From contig JAEOTV010000153.1 in assembly GCA_016839635.1 (NCBI GenBank), positions 1 to 56,714 on the forward strand: a stretch of DNA of 56,714 nt, written 5' to 3'. Under the pieces are notes generated by a model. The model was not told the DNA's origin. It did no database searches and saw only the letters and a list, made by a program, of their open reading frames with translations. Both the position numbers and the translations under genes were made by a program. Shown piece by piece: positions 8,910 through 17,883 of this stretch (positions are counted from its first letter, which is position 1; every line of letters starts with the position of its first letter). The DNA comes from Promethearchaeota archaeon (GTDB lineage Archaea > Asgardarchaeota > Lokiarchaeia > Sigynarchaeales > SOKP01).

Positions 8910-9422
8910 ATGAAAAATCTTCCAGCAGATAAAACGTGTATAAATTCTGGTTTTTTATGTACTAATTGTCAAGCTAGACTTGATGCTGGAGAAATAACTG
9001 ATTTTGAGATCGATATGGCAAAAGATTTACTCCAATTAGAGGAAGAAGAGGAACGATTTGCGTTTCTAAGAGAGGTTTCATTTTATAAAGCGATTGATTA
9101 TGAAGATTTAATAATACTGGTAGTTGGGAAGAAAGATAAATTAAAAATAACACCAGATTTGATTGCATGGATTAAGGAGGCATATGAAATTGAGGAAATA
9201 ATCTTTATTGAAAAAACAAATAAACCTCGACCAGTTGTAGAAGCTTTAATCAATCCATATAAATTAAAATCTTTAAATGAAATTTTTTTAGCTACTGGCG
9301 ATATTCAATTCAGGGCTGTCCTCTGGGATGAGGATAGAGAAAAGATATTATTTACTAAAGAAGAACTTGAAGAATTGATTCATGAATTGACGGGAAATGT
9401 TACTAGAGTAGAATTTCAATAA
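8910..9422 (+). CDS. Archaeal NusA-like KH-domain protein, degenerate GxxG
   Basis: 170 residues. An N-terminal C-X5-C-X2-C cluster ([11 protein letters not shown]) and the text [21 protein letters not shown], followed by a KH-like domain, match the archaeal family annotated as transcription elongation factor NusA-like/KH protein. In that family the KH loop is normally GKGG-like; here the segment reads [13 protein letters not shown], so the nucleic-acid-binding GxxG loop is lost or altered. It is followed by pth2 and truD on the same strand (47 and 22 bp gaps), a translation/RNA-processing operon. Confidence 0.6.
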   Translation: MKNLPADKTCINSGFLCTNCQARLDAGEITDFEIDMAKDLLQLEEEEERFAFLREVSFYKAIDYEDLIILVVGKKDKLKITPDLIAWIKEAYEIEEIIFIEKTNKPRPVVEALINPYKLKSLNEIFLATGDIQFRAVLWDEDREKILFTKEELEELIHELTGNVTRVEFQ

Positions 9423-9469
9423 TCAATAAGATTTATTTAGCTAATTTCTTAATATTTAATAGAATTATC

Positions 9470-9826
9470 GTGGAAGAATATAAACAAGTTATTTTAGTAA
9501 GAACAGATTTGAAAATGGGTGTCGGGAAAAAATGTGCGCAATCTTGTCATGCTAGTGTGACTGTCTCTGATTTAGTTCGAGTCCAAAATAAAGCAATATG
9601 GAAGAATTGGAAGAATTCAGGACAAAAAAAGGTTGTTTTAAAAATTCAAAATATGGACCAATTAAAAGAAGTATTGAACAAACTTGAATCCAAAAATATT
9701 ACTTATTTCGTTGTTAGTGATGCGGGATTAACTCAATTAATACCAGGTACTATAACAGCAGTTGGTATTGGACCTGTATTATCAGCTGAGATTGATAAAA
9801 TTACTGGAGATTTAAAATTATTATAA
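9470..9826 (+). CDS. pth2: Peptidyl-tRNA hydrolase, archaeal/eukaryotic type (Pth2)
   Basis: 118 residues from a GTG start. It releases peptide from prematurely dropped peptidyl-tRNA. Family motifs are [22 protein letters not shown] near the N-terminus, VVLKI in the middle and [21 protein letters not shown] near the C-terminus, with the catalytic Lys/Asp/Thr context conserved. Length equals the family norm. It sits between the NusA-like gene and truD in an apparent operon. Confidence 0.95.
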   Translation: MEEYKQVILVRTDLKMGVGKKCAQSCHASVTVSDLVRVQNKAIWKNWKNSGQKKVVLKIQNMDQLKEVLNKLESKNITYFVVSDAGLTQLIPGTITAVGIGPVLSAEIDKITGDLKLL

Positions 9827-9848
9827 TATTTAAACATAGGATAGAAAA

Positions 9849-11234
9849 TTGTCTAAAAGTGAAATAGATTCTTATTTTTTTTTAAGTGATGATGAAAGAG
9901 AGGTAGAGAAGTTTGTGGGAATTGAAGTATTTGCCACAAACAAATTTAGAGGAATTAAGGGAGACTACAAGAAAAATTTTAAGGATTTTATTGTTAAAGA
10001 AATTGATAAAAATGGTAAAATCCTTAGCATAAAAGAAAATTATTCAATCCACACCTTTTCAGAGGAATTAAAGGACAATTTTACAACTTTTAATTTGGTA
10101 AAAGTAAACAAGGATACTTTTGAAGCTATAAGAAAAATTAGTAAAGCTCTAAAAATTCCTTATAAACTCTTTAATTATTCAGGTTTAAAAGATAAAAATT
10201 CCATATCAGTTCAACGGGTTTCTATAAAGGGGAATTATATTAAACAATTAAGAAAATTAAAAATAAGTGACATTTTTATTAGGAGCATACGTCCAACTAG
10301 AAAACCAATTAAACTAGGAAGTCATCAAGGAAATAATTTTACAATTGTTATTAGAAATCTAGTATCTAATAAGAATTTAAAAAGTCATATAGAGAAATTG
10401 ATAAAATGTCTAAATGAATATGGATTTCCTAATTATTTTGGACTTCAAAGATTTGGTAGCTATAGACCAAATTCACATATAGTTGGGCGTAATCTTGTGG
10501 AAGGGCATTTCAAAAAAGCTTTTGAAGAATTTGTATCAACCACATATTCAACTGAGTCTTTAGAATCAAAAAAAGTAAGGAGAGAATTTAGGCAGTCTGG
10601 AAATCTTGAAAAAGCTTATGACGAATTTCCAAAAAATTTGAATTACGAAAGAAATATGATTAACTATTTAATAAATAATCCAGAAGATTATGAGGGCAGT
10701 ATCAAAACTCTACCTTTTGATTTGATAAAGTTATTAATAAGTTCTTTTCAATCATATTTATTTAACAAAATGTTATCTAAAAGAATTGAAAAAGGATTTC
10801 CGTTATTTAAACCTATAAGTGGGGATGTTATTAGTATATTAGATGATTATAATGGAAATATAACTCCAGTTAAATACATATATGGGAACTCTTACGATGA
10901 TTATTTAAATAAAGCATTAGATTTGAACCATGCAGCAATAATAATCCCGATCATTGGAATAAATACTAATTTAGATGAATTTCCATTAATGAAATTATTA
11001 TTCGAAGAAATAGCAAAACAAGAAAATATCAATAAAAATATATTTAATAGTAATATTATTATGGAAACTGAATTTAAAGGTTCTATTAGGGCTTTAACGG
11101 CTAAACCTACCTCATTAAAAATCTTAGAATTTATAAATGACGATCTTAATCCTGGAAAGTATAAAATTAAGGTAGAATTTTCACTTCAGAAAGGAAGTTA
11201 TGCAACAATGTTAATTAGAGAGCTTATAAAATAA
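9849..11234 (+). CDS. truD: tRNA pseudouridine(13) synthase TruD
   Basis: 461 residues from a TTG start 22 bp after pth2. Signature elements are FSGLKDKNS-type (YSGLKDKNSISVQRVSI, containing the catalytic Asp), KLGSHQGNNF and NYFGLQRFGS. A large insertion domain lies between the two halves of the catalytic fold, as expected for archaeal TruD. It forms pseudouridine 13 in tRNA. The last 11 bp overlap the convergent methyltransferase gene at 11224-12708. Confidence 0.93.
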   Translation: MSKSEIDSYFFLSDDEREVEKFVGIEVFATNKFRGIKGDYKKNFKDFIVKEIDKNGKILSIKENYSIHTFSEELKDNFTTFNLVKVNKDTFEAIRKISKALKIPYKLFNYSGLKDKNSISVQRVSIKGNYIKQLRKLKISDIFIRSIRPTRKPIKLGSHQGNNFTIVIRNLVSNKNLKSHIEKLIKCLNEYGFPNYFGLQRFGSYRPNSHIVGRNLVEGHFKKAFEEFVSTTYSTESLESKKVRREFRQSGNLEKAYDEFPKNLNYERNMINYLINNPEDYEGSIKTLPFDLIKLLISSFQSYLFNKMLSKRIEKGFPLFKPISGDVISILDDYNGNITPVKYIYGNSYDDYLNKALDLNHAAIIIPIIGINTNLDEFPLMKLLFEEIAKQENINKNIFNSNIIMETEFKGSIRALTAKPTSLKILEFINDDLNPGKYKIKVEFSLQKGSYATMLIRELIK

Positions 11235-12708
11235 TCTTAATCTCAAAGTTCTTCAATATTTCAAATCCAAAAATATCAATTGCCTTTATTACTACATGAT
11301 AATTACCGGGTTCATTATATTGATAAGAGTCTGATTTTAAGCTTATTTTTCTACTTTTAAGAGTTCTGTAGGAAGTCCACATATTTTTAAAACCGTTATC
11401 CTTGAACTCAAAATCAATAGCCCAATAATCAATCCAATCAGAAAATGATTTTACTTTTTCTTTGACGTTATCTGATATTAAATTTATAAAAGGTATTTTA
11501 TAATCTAGCAATTCTATATCAACTTTATTGGCATTCTGGTTTATTTTTACATTAAAACTTGGAGTTTCTGTAATTTCAAGACTTGTCTCTACTTTATTTG
11601 CTTTTCTTAAAAATCCCAAGGGAATGGAGTTCATATTCTTCTTTTTTTCAATCGCTAAAATTTTAAACGAGCTCGGATCTCTTTGGTATTTCTTTTTCCA
11701 ATTCAAAATATCATTACTTTCACTTAAACTTAAAATTCTTTTCTTTACTATATGAATTGCATGTTTATTTAAATCACATCCAATCCAGCGTCTTCCTAAT
11801 TTTTCTGCTACAGCCAATGTGGTGCCCGAACCACAAAAAAAATCAGCTATAATATCACTTTCATTTGTAGAAGCTAAAATAATTCTACTTATAAGACGTT
11901 CTGGTTTTTGGGTAGAAAAACCTTGATACTCTGGTGTATTCGCTCTGATATAAGGAATGTCATTCCATACATCTCTAGGAAATATTCCTTCTTTGTCAAT
12001 GTATACTTTCTGAGATAACTTCTTTCCATTATGGCTGCCTCCTCTATAATAGAATATCCCTTTATCATCTTTCTTCAACGCACTTTTCACTCGATCAGAA
12101 AATTCTTGATAAATATTAGGATTATCATTAAAAATATAATCATCAGATTTTGAATAGAAAAGAATAGTATCATAAGATCTAATAAAAAATCGTCTGGTTT
12201 TAACTGAAGCCGCAGGATACGCCCAAATTATCTCATTCCTAAAATTCTCATATCCAAATATTTCATCCATTAATAGTTTGATATAGTGGGAGATATGCCA
12301 ATCTAAATGTACATATATAGAACCATTACTCGCTAATAATTCTTTCATTAGTAATAATCTTTCATATAAAAATTCCAAATATATATCTAATCCTTCACTC
12401 CACTTATCCTTATAGGCAATATTATTAAATAATTTTCCGCTTTCACCGATTTGGACCTTGAGATTAAAATTTCCTCCTGTAGCAAAGGGAGGATCAATAT
12501 AAATTAGAGAGATTTTTTCTTTAAATTTTTTTAATAAAGCTTGTAGAACTAACTTATTTTCACCCCAAATAAGCATATTCTGCCAATTCTCTTCTGATCT
12601 AAAGTCAATTCCCAAACGAGGATAAATGTCAGTAGTATGAAGAAGATTGGTCTCTTTGCTTGTTAAAAGAATATCATTTCTTTTTTTTTTACCATTCCAT
12701 TCCAACAT
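11224..12708 (-). CDS. DNA methyltransferase (N4-C/N6-A, beta-class order), apparently orphan
   Basis: 494 residues. The catalytic DPPF motif (LIYIDPPFATGGNFN, D at residue 72) precedes the SAM-binding FxGxG motif (DFFCGSGTTLAVAEKLGRRW near residue 293), the beta-class order seen in type III Mod and related enzymes. It would methylate adenine-N6 or cytosine-N4. The C-terminal 150 residues are unusual: an unassigned tail ending in a beta-rich, Ig/PKD-like stretch (YNEPGNYHVVIKAIDIFG). No restriction nuclease or specificity gene is adjacent, so it looks orphan. It is divergent from aspS. Confidence 0.88.
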   Translation of the reverse strand: MLEWNGKKKRNDILLTSKETNLLHTTDIYPRLGIDFRSEENWQNMLIWGENKLVLQALLKKFKEKISLIYIDPPFATGGNFNLKVQIGESGKLFNNIAYKDKWSEGLDIYLEFLYERLLLMKELLASNGSIYVHLDWHISHYIKLLMDEIFGYENFRNEIIWAYPAASVKTRRFFIRSYDTILFYSKSDDYIFNDNPNIYQEFSDRVKSALKKDDKGIFYYRGGSHNGKKLSQKVYIDKEGIFPRDVWNDIPYIRANTPEYQGFSTQKPERLISRIILASTNESDIIADFFCGSGTTLAVAEKLGRRWIGCDLNKHAIHIVKKRILSLSESNDILNWKKKYQRDPSSFKILAIEKKKNMNSIPLGFLRKANKVETSLEITETPSFNVKINQNANKVDIELLDYKIPFINLISDNVKEKVKSFSDWIDYWAIDFEFKDNGFKNMWTSYRTLKSRKISLKSDSYQYNEPGNYHVVIKAIDIFGFEILKNFEIKIIL

Positions 12709-12809
12709 TACTATAAATAATAGATAGTAAGGAAAAAATTTAATTTTTAATTTAACTTTTAAAATTATATTTTCTTTTAAAAAAAATTATAAAATGATGC
12801 GAAAATAAG

Positions 12810-14126
12810 TTGGATGAGCTAGGAGATTGGAGAAAAACTCATTATACTAAAGATGTTACCCCAGATTTAGCTGGTAAAGAAGTAACTTTAGGAGGATGGG
12901 TCCGAAATTATAGAGATCTTGGTGGTTTAAAATTCATATCATTGCAAGATAAATATGGTGAACGACAAATTACTCTAAAAAAGGGAGTTATTTCCGATGA
13001 AATTTTTGAGAAAGCAAAAGTTAGTTATCAATATTGTATAATGATAAAAGGAACTGTAAAAACGTTTAAAGAAGCACCAGGAGGAATAGAAATCATCCCA
13101 TCTGAAATAAAAATTTTAAATACAACACCTGAAAAGCTTCCCATAGACATGACGGGTGAGACAATCTCAGAATTAGACCTTAGATTAAATCATAGGGCAC
13201 TAGATCTTAGATCTCTCAAAAATCAAGCAATTTTTGAAGTCAGAGGAGAATTACTTAGATCTATTAGGAAATTTTTATTCGAAAGAAATTTTACTGAGAT
13301 AACTACACCCAAAATAATAGCTTCTGCAACCGAGGGAGGTACTGAGTTATTCCCTATTATTTATTTTGAGAAAGAGGCATTTCTTACTCAATCCGCCCAA
13401 TTATATAAAGAACAATTGAGTGGAGTATATGAAAGTGTTTTTGAAATAAGTGATTGTTTCAGAGCTGAAAAACATCGGACAAAAAGACATATTTGTGAAA
13501 TTTTTACGTTGGATGTTGAAATTTCATTTTCAAAAATGGAAGATGTTCTTAAATTATTGGAAGAAATGGTTCAAAGTTCCATTAAAGATATCAGAGAAAA
13601 TCAAATGTCCGCTTTAAAATATTTAGAGGTAGAAAAACAGACTATTATACCAGAGATCCCGTTTCCAAGGTACCGATATGAAGAAATCATTGATTTAATT
13701 AATAAGAGATTTTTATTTGATATAGAGTTTGGAGAAGATATTTCTACTGAGGCATATAGAAAATTAGGTGAGGAGCTCCCTGGGTATTATTATATTACTC
13801 ATTGGCCAATGTCTATTAAGCCTTTTTATATTATGCCTTCAAAAAATCCTAAATATAGTGAATCATTTGATCTGCAAAAAGGTATGTTAGAATTGACTTC
13901 TGGAGGTACCAGAGTTCACAATAAAGATCAATTAATAAAAGCCCTTGAAGAAAAAGGTCTCAATTCTCTCGCTTTTAAATCTCATCTTAATACTTTTGAA
14001 TATGGAATGCCTCCGCACGGAGGATTTGGTCTAGGGATTGATAGATGGCTTACAATATTATGTGGATTAGATGATATAAGAGAAGCAGTAATGTATCCAA
14101 GGACTCCTGATCGTCTGACGCCTTAA
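12810..14126 (+). CDS. aspS: Aspartyl-tRNA synthetase, archaeal type
   Basis: 438 residues from a TTG start. An N-terminal OB-fold anticodon-binding domain (GGWVRNYRDLGGLKFISLQD) is followed by a class II catalytic domain with motif 2 (FRAEKHRTKRHICEIFTLD) and motif 3 (GFGLGIDRWLTILCG). Length fits archaeal AspRS. In the OB fold the positions that I recall separating discriminating from non-discriminating enzymes read GWVR and KEAPGG, with a Pro-type second site, hinting at a non-discriminating enzyme that also charges tRNA-Asn. That reading is tentative. The next gene, map, starts 33 bp downstream. Confidence 0.95.
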   Translation: MDELGDWRKTHYTKDVTPDLAGKEVTLGGWVRNYRDLGGLKFISLQDKYGERQITLKKGVISDEIFEKAKVSYQYCIMIKGTVKTFKEAPGGIEIIPSEIKILNTTPEKLPIDMTGETISELDLRLNHRALDLRSLKNQAIFEVRGELLRSIRKFLFERNFTEITTPKIIASATEGGTELFPIIYFEKEAFLTQSAQLYKEQLSGVYESVFEISDCFRAEKHRTKRHICEIFTLDVEISFSKMEDVLKLLEEMVQSSIKDIRENQMSALKYLEVEKQTIIPEIPFPRYRYEEIIDLINKRFLFDIEFGEDISTEAYRKLGEELPGYYYITHWPMSIKPFYIMPSKNPKYSESFDLQKGMLELTSGGTRVHNKDQLIKALEEKGLNSLAFKSHLNTFEYGMPPHGGFGLGIDRWLTILCGLDDIREAVMYPRTPDRLTP

Positions 14127-14159
14127 TTTATTTAATAAGATTAAATCTACTGAAAAATA

Positions 14160-15077
14160 ATGACAAATAATTCTATTCAAGATTATACTAAAGCCGGAAA
14201 AGGAGTCATTGCAGCTAAAAAATTAGCAAAAAAACTAATTAAACCTGGACAAAATTTTTTAGAAATTGCAGATAAATGCGAGGCTGAAATAATTAAAAAT
14301 GGGTGTGAACTATCTTTTCCCATAAATATGTCATTAAATGAAATTGCTGCTCATTATAGCCCACCAATCGATGATCAAACTAGAGTACCAGAACAAGGTT
14401 TATTAAAAATAGATGTCGGTGCACATTTTAACGGATATATTGCAGATTCTGCATTCACAATTAATATTGATGAGGATCCTAAGTTACAAAATTATGTTGA
14501 GGCTGCTAAAGAAGCACTTCAAGCCGCAATTGATATTTTTAATCCAGGTGTTAGATTATATGAATTAGGTGAAGTTATTGCGGAAAAAATCATTAATCGG
14601 GGTTTACGACCAATAACAAACTTAGGTGGCCATGAATTAAAACGTTATAATTTACATGCTGGACCTTTTATTCCGAATTATAAAGAAAAAATGCATGATC
14701 AAATAATTAAAGTCGGAGATGCATATGCGTGTGAACCTTTTGTTACCTCTGGAATTGGAAAAGTAGAAAATGGAAAAAATTGGTATATCTATCGTTTTCT
14801 AAAAAAAGTAAAAAAAAATATGTCTTATGAGCACTTAGCTTATATGGATAAGATTGAAAAAAGTTTTAAGCACCTCCCATTTTCCCCGCGATGGATAAAC
14901 AATAATCACATTATACCTAAAAATAAAATACATAGAACTCTTGATTTTTTTATAGGTAAAAAAATAATTGATAAATATCATATTTTAGTAGAAAGAACAA
15001 ATGAACCTGTAGCTCAAGAAGAGCATACTATTGTAATAGATATGGATGGTAATCGAATTGTCACTACTAAAGAATGA
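14160..15077 (+). CDS. map: Methionine aminopeptidase, type II
   Basis: 305 residues, matching archaeal type II MetAP (pita-bread fold with insert). It removes initiator Met from nascent proteins. Metal ligands are visible: two Asp in KIDVGAHFNGYIADSAFTI, His in LGGHELKRYNLH, Glu in YACEPFVTSG and Glu in QEEHTIVI. It lies 33 bp after aspS and its 3' end overlaps the next frame by about 30 bp, so aspS-map-nucleotidyltransferase may be one transcript. Confidence 0.95.
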   Translation: MTNNSIQDYTKAGKGVIAAKKLAKKLIKPGQNFLEIADKCEAEIIKNGCELSFPINMSLNEIAAHYSPPIDDQTRVPEQGLLKIDVGAHFNGYIADSAFTINIDEDPKLQNYVEAAKEALQAAIDIFNPGVRLYELGEVIAEKIINRGLRPITNLGGHELKRYNLHAGPFIPNYKEKMHDQIIKVGDAYACEPFVTSGIGKVENGKNWYIYRFLKKVKKNMSYEHLAYMDKIEKSFKHLPFSPRWINNNHIIPKNKIHRTLDFFIGKKIIDKYHILVERTNEPVAQEEHTIVIDMDGNRIVTTKE

Positions 15078-15933
15078 TGTTAAAGAAAAGTTATCTATTG
15101 TCATTTTATGTGCTGGAATGGGGACAAGACTCAAAAAAATTACAAAAACTATACCTAAACCATTAATAAAAATAGAAAAACTAAACAATATCTCAATTCT
15201 TCATCATATTATTAATAATCTAATCAATTTAGAAATAAAATATATTGGAATTATTATAGGGCATTTAGGAAATACAATCCGCAAGAACATTTTAACACTA
15301 AAAACAACTAACCAAGCTGTACAAGATAAATTAATAATAATTGATTCAGAAAATCAGTATAAATTAGGTCCACTATCTTCTTTTTTATCTATATGCAAAA
15401 AAAAAGACTTCTTCACATCGAAAAATCACTACTTACTAATTCCAGGTGATACTATTTTTGATGAGAGCATACTGAAAGAGGTAATATCTATAATTTCTAA
15501 TAATTCTGAATTGATTCCTAAGCATCCTTTTGTTTTTTATAGATCTATAGGATTAAAACTATTAAAACAACTATATAACTTAAATAGAATAATCTCTTAT
15601 GTTGAAATTGATAGTTTGGGTTCAGAAATTATATTAAAAAAAATTTCTCAATCAAGAATAAGAGAAATCCTTTCTAAGAATGTTTTAAATCAAATCATAC
15701 CCATTATTTCTTTAAGCTATGATTCAATTAATGAAATCTTAATTTTGAATCGTAAGAATCTCTATAAAACGGTTTGGGAAGCTTTTAACCAGATGATTTT
15801 TAATGGAAAGAAAATTCTTGCTTTTGAAATTAAAAATAAATATAACTTCTATGATATTGATTATGCAAGTGATCTAAAGAACGTTAGAAAAAAAAAAGAA
15901 AAGGACAATAGGTGCTCCGATTTTTATAGGTAA
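15046..15933 (+). CDS. Sugar-phosphate nucleotidyltransferase-like protein, 3' end possibly frameshifted
   Basis: 295 residues. The nucleotide-binding signature is IVILCAGMGTRLKK followed by IPKPLIKI, and the acceptor-site LLIPGDTIFD aligns with the metal-binding Asp region, so it belongs to the NTP_transferase family (sugar-1-P or choline-P type). The start is uncertain: ATG 15046 overlaps map by 32 bp and TTG 15058 is an alternative. Near the 3' end a run of ten A (about 15889-15898) precedes a tail (KDNRCSDFYR) that loses similarity to protein. The other frame after the A run continues as RTIGAPIFIGKIDSNELKK to 16020, so an indel is possible. Confidence 0.75.
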   Translation: MVIELSLLKNDVKEKLSIVILCAGMGTRLKKITKTIPKPLIKIEKLNNISILHHIINNLINLEIKYIGIIIGHLGNTIRKNILTLKTTNQAVQDKLIIIDSENQYKLGPLSSFLSICKKKDFFTSKNHYLLIPGDTIFDESILKEVISIISNNSELIPKHPFVFYRSIGLKLLKQLYNLNRIISYVEIDSLGSEIILKKISQSRIREILSKNVLNQIIPIISLSYDSINEILILNRKNLYKTVWEAFNQMIFNGKKILAFEIKNKYNFYDIDYASDLKNVRKKKEKDNRCSDFYR

Positions 15934-16499
15934 AATTGATTCAAATGAATTAAAGAAAGATAATCCAATGAAACAATTACGGAATCAAAGCTCCTATTTA
16001 ATTTTTCTGATTTATTGGTAATATGTTTTTATGTCTCATGTTTCAATAATTATATCTTATATTCAACAAGAGCTCAAATTTTCTAATTAAGTCATATACC
16101 AAAATCGTAATTTGGGGAAAAAATATTAAACACCCGCTCCAAAGTGCCGATTATAACCTATTTTATATCTGCCTCAATGTTCTGAGCACTATAGGAACAA
16201 ACGGATTAATTTTTGATTGAGATAAAGTAAATTTGATTCAGGGAATGTGAAACAAAAAAATGTCACATATAAAGAAATGGGTTATTAGATTGTAATCACT
16301 AACTCGGTGTAAAAACCGTAATTTTGTATCTAATTCCAATGCAAATTGTCCTTTTCAACTAAATATATGATTATTTGAATATTTAAATCTTTTTATTAAG
16401 TCTTAAAATAAGATCTACGATATTTTCGACAAAAATTTTATGAATTTAAGAAATTATTTAAAATAATATAAATATCAGAAATTACATTATTTATAAAAC
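15934..16499. other. Longest intergenic region, no gene identified
   Basis: About 566 bp with no convincing gene. The first 85 bases may be the shifted continuation of the upstream nucleotidyltransferase. Bases 16130-16210 are less AT-rich than the surroundings and include a small hairpin (about 16171-16189, TGC-TCA pairing with TGA-GCA and one bulge). No tRNA, rRNA, SRP or RNase P RNA signature was recognised. The last 100 bases are very AT-rich and should hold the promoter of the cyclophilin-like gene. Confidence 0.4.
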
Positions 16500-16877
16500 A
16501 TGAGTATACCAATTAAGATTGAATTATTTGGAATTGGTACAATAGAAGGAAATATAATCCGGCATATTGCACCTCTTACAGCAGATGCAATAATAGATAA
16601 ATTACCCATTGTATTAAGAGGAAGATTTAGTTTTGGTTCAAAAAAATATTGGACATTACCTGGAGTAGAAATTTATAAAGGAACCAATCCTAAATCCACT
16701 GATAATGTAAAAAAAGGAGATATTCTTTACAATCCAAAAACTGATGAATTGATAATAGTTTTAGAAGATATCGAAATGATGAATAAAGTAAATATAATAG
16801 GAAAGGTAGATACTAACCTTGAAATATTATTAGAAGCTAGAAATGGCTTAAATACAAAAATCTTTAAGAAAAGATAA
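16500..16877 (+). CDS. Cyclophilin-like-fold protein (DUF369/TM1367 type)
   Basis: 125 residues. The pattern of short strands with VLRGRFSFGSKKYWTLPGVE and VKKGDILYNPKTDELIIVL fits the small cyclophilin-like beta-barrel family found in archaea and Thermotoga. The canonical peptidyl-prolyl isomerase active-site arginine motif of true cyclophilins is not recognisable, so isomerase activity is doubtful. It is followed after 4 bp by the VTT membrane gene, so the two are probably co-transcribed. Confidence 0.6.
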   Translation: MSIPIKIELFGIGTIEGNIIRHIAPLTADAIIDKLPIVLRGRFSFGSKKYWTLPGVEIYKGTNPKSTDNVKKGDILYNPKTDELIIVLEDIEMMNKVNIIGKVDTNLEILLEARNGLNTKIFKKR

Positions 16878-16881
16878 GATT

Positions 16882-17697
16882 ATGCCTATTCCAAAGAAAT
16901 TAATGATAGTTTTTACAGGATTTTATTTAGCTGTAATAATCTATATATTTCTGTTTTTATTTGTACCCAGTTTCAAAGCGTTTATTATCAGTGCTAGACA
17001 AAATTTAACAATTATTACAGAGGGTTCAAATTATTTTTGGGCACTATTAATCTCGTTTGGGATATGTTTTTTAGGATCTGCATCAATAGGATTCCCTGTT
17101 CCTTTTCCATTTGTGTTATTTTCACTTTCAAATTCTGTATATCTCAAATATGATAATTTGGGATTAGAATTGATTCAAATATTACAAAATGGCTTTTTTT
17201 GGTTAGAAATATTAGGCTTAGCATTATTAGGAGGATTGGGGAGTGCCTTAGGAGAATCTACGGGATATGCTGTTGGATATGGAACAAAAAAAATCACCGA
17301 AGAAAGGCAATCTGATTTACTAAAAAATATAGATGGATTTGGTAAATTAGTTCTGGAAAATGAAAAACGTACACCAGTATATATATTTTTATTTGCATTA
17401 ACTCCACTCCCAGATGATATTTTATTCTTACCTCTTGGAATGATAAAATATCCTTTTTGGAAATGTATTATTCCTGGCTGGTTGGGAAAAAATTTTACCA
17501 CTTTCTTATATTGTTGCTGGCCAATTTTAGTAGCTCTGGGAGCTCAAGGAATTCAAACTGATGATATCCCTAGCATAATTACTGAAGCTATATTACTATT
17601 AGTAACAATAACAGCCATGTTTTTCATCATGGCCTTTGATTGGACAAAATATCTAAAGAAAAGGAGTCTTAAGAAGAAAAATCAAAAAATACAATAA
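16882..17697 (+). CDS. VTT/DedA (SNARE-associated) family membrane protein
   Basis: 271 residues with about six hydrophobic segments and a basic C-terminal tail. The VTT-domain hallmarks are present: small-residue-rich GGLGSALGESTGYAVGYG and the re-entrant FALTPLPDDILFLPLGM followed by PFWKCIIPGWLGKNF. VTT proteins (DedA, TMEM41B, VMP1) are linked to lipid flipping and membrane homeostasis. The acidic/basic motif pair is conserved, suggesting an active transporter or scramblase. It is coupled to the cyclophilin-like gene. Confidence 0.85.
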   Translation: MPIPKKLMIVFTGFYLAVIIYIFLFLFVPSFKAFIISARQNLTIITEGSNYFWALLISFGICFLGSASIGFPVPFPFVLFSLSNSVYLKYDNLGLELIQILQNGFFWLEILGLALLGGLGSALGESTGYAVGYGTKKITEERQSDLLKNIDGFGKLVLENEKRTPVYIFLFALTPLPDDILFLPLGMIKYPFWKCIIPGWLGKNFTTFLYCCWPILVALGAQGIQTDDIPSIITEAILLLVTITAMFFIMAFDWTKYLKKRSLKKKNQKIQ

Positions 17698-17713
17698 TAA
17701 TGTAATTTGAGAT

Positions 17714-17881
17714 TTACCTACCGTTATCTAAGCAATTCTTACAGACAAACACGGTCTTCGTTTTTTTCTCTGAGGTTTCATCGTAATAAATTCGTTTATA
17801 AATGAAATTATTACAAATCTGACAGACTTCTCTAAGGCGTGTCTCTTCTATCAAAGGCCCTAAATGCTCAAAATTTGCCAT
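17714..17881 (-). CDS. 55-aa zinc-ribbon protein downstream of alba
   Basis: Short gene MANFEHLGPLIEETRLREVC..., read from the ATG at 17881. Two knuckles, CQIC (residues 20-23) and CKNC (47-50), are separated by 23 residues of basic, beta-hairpin-like sequence, a typical treble-clef/zinc-ribbon spacing. It begins 2 bp after the alba stop, so it is translationally coupled to a nucleic-acid-binding protein. This suggests an RNA/DNA-related role. No named family is recognised. Confidence 0.65.
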   Translation of the reverse strand: MANFEHLGPLIEETRLREVCQICNNFIYKRIYYDETSEKKTKTVFVCKNCLDNGR

Positions 17882-17883
17882 AC

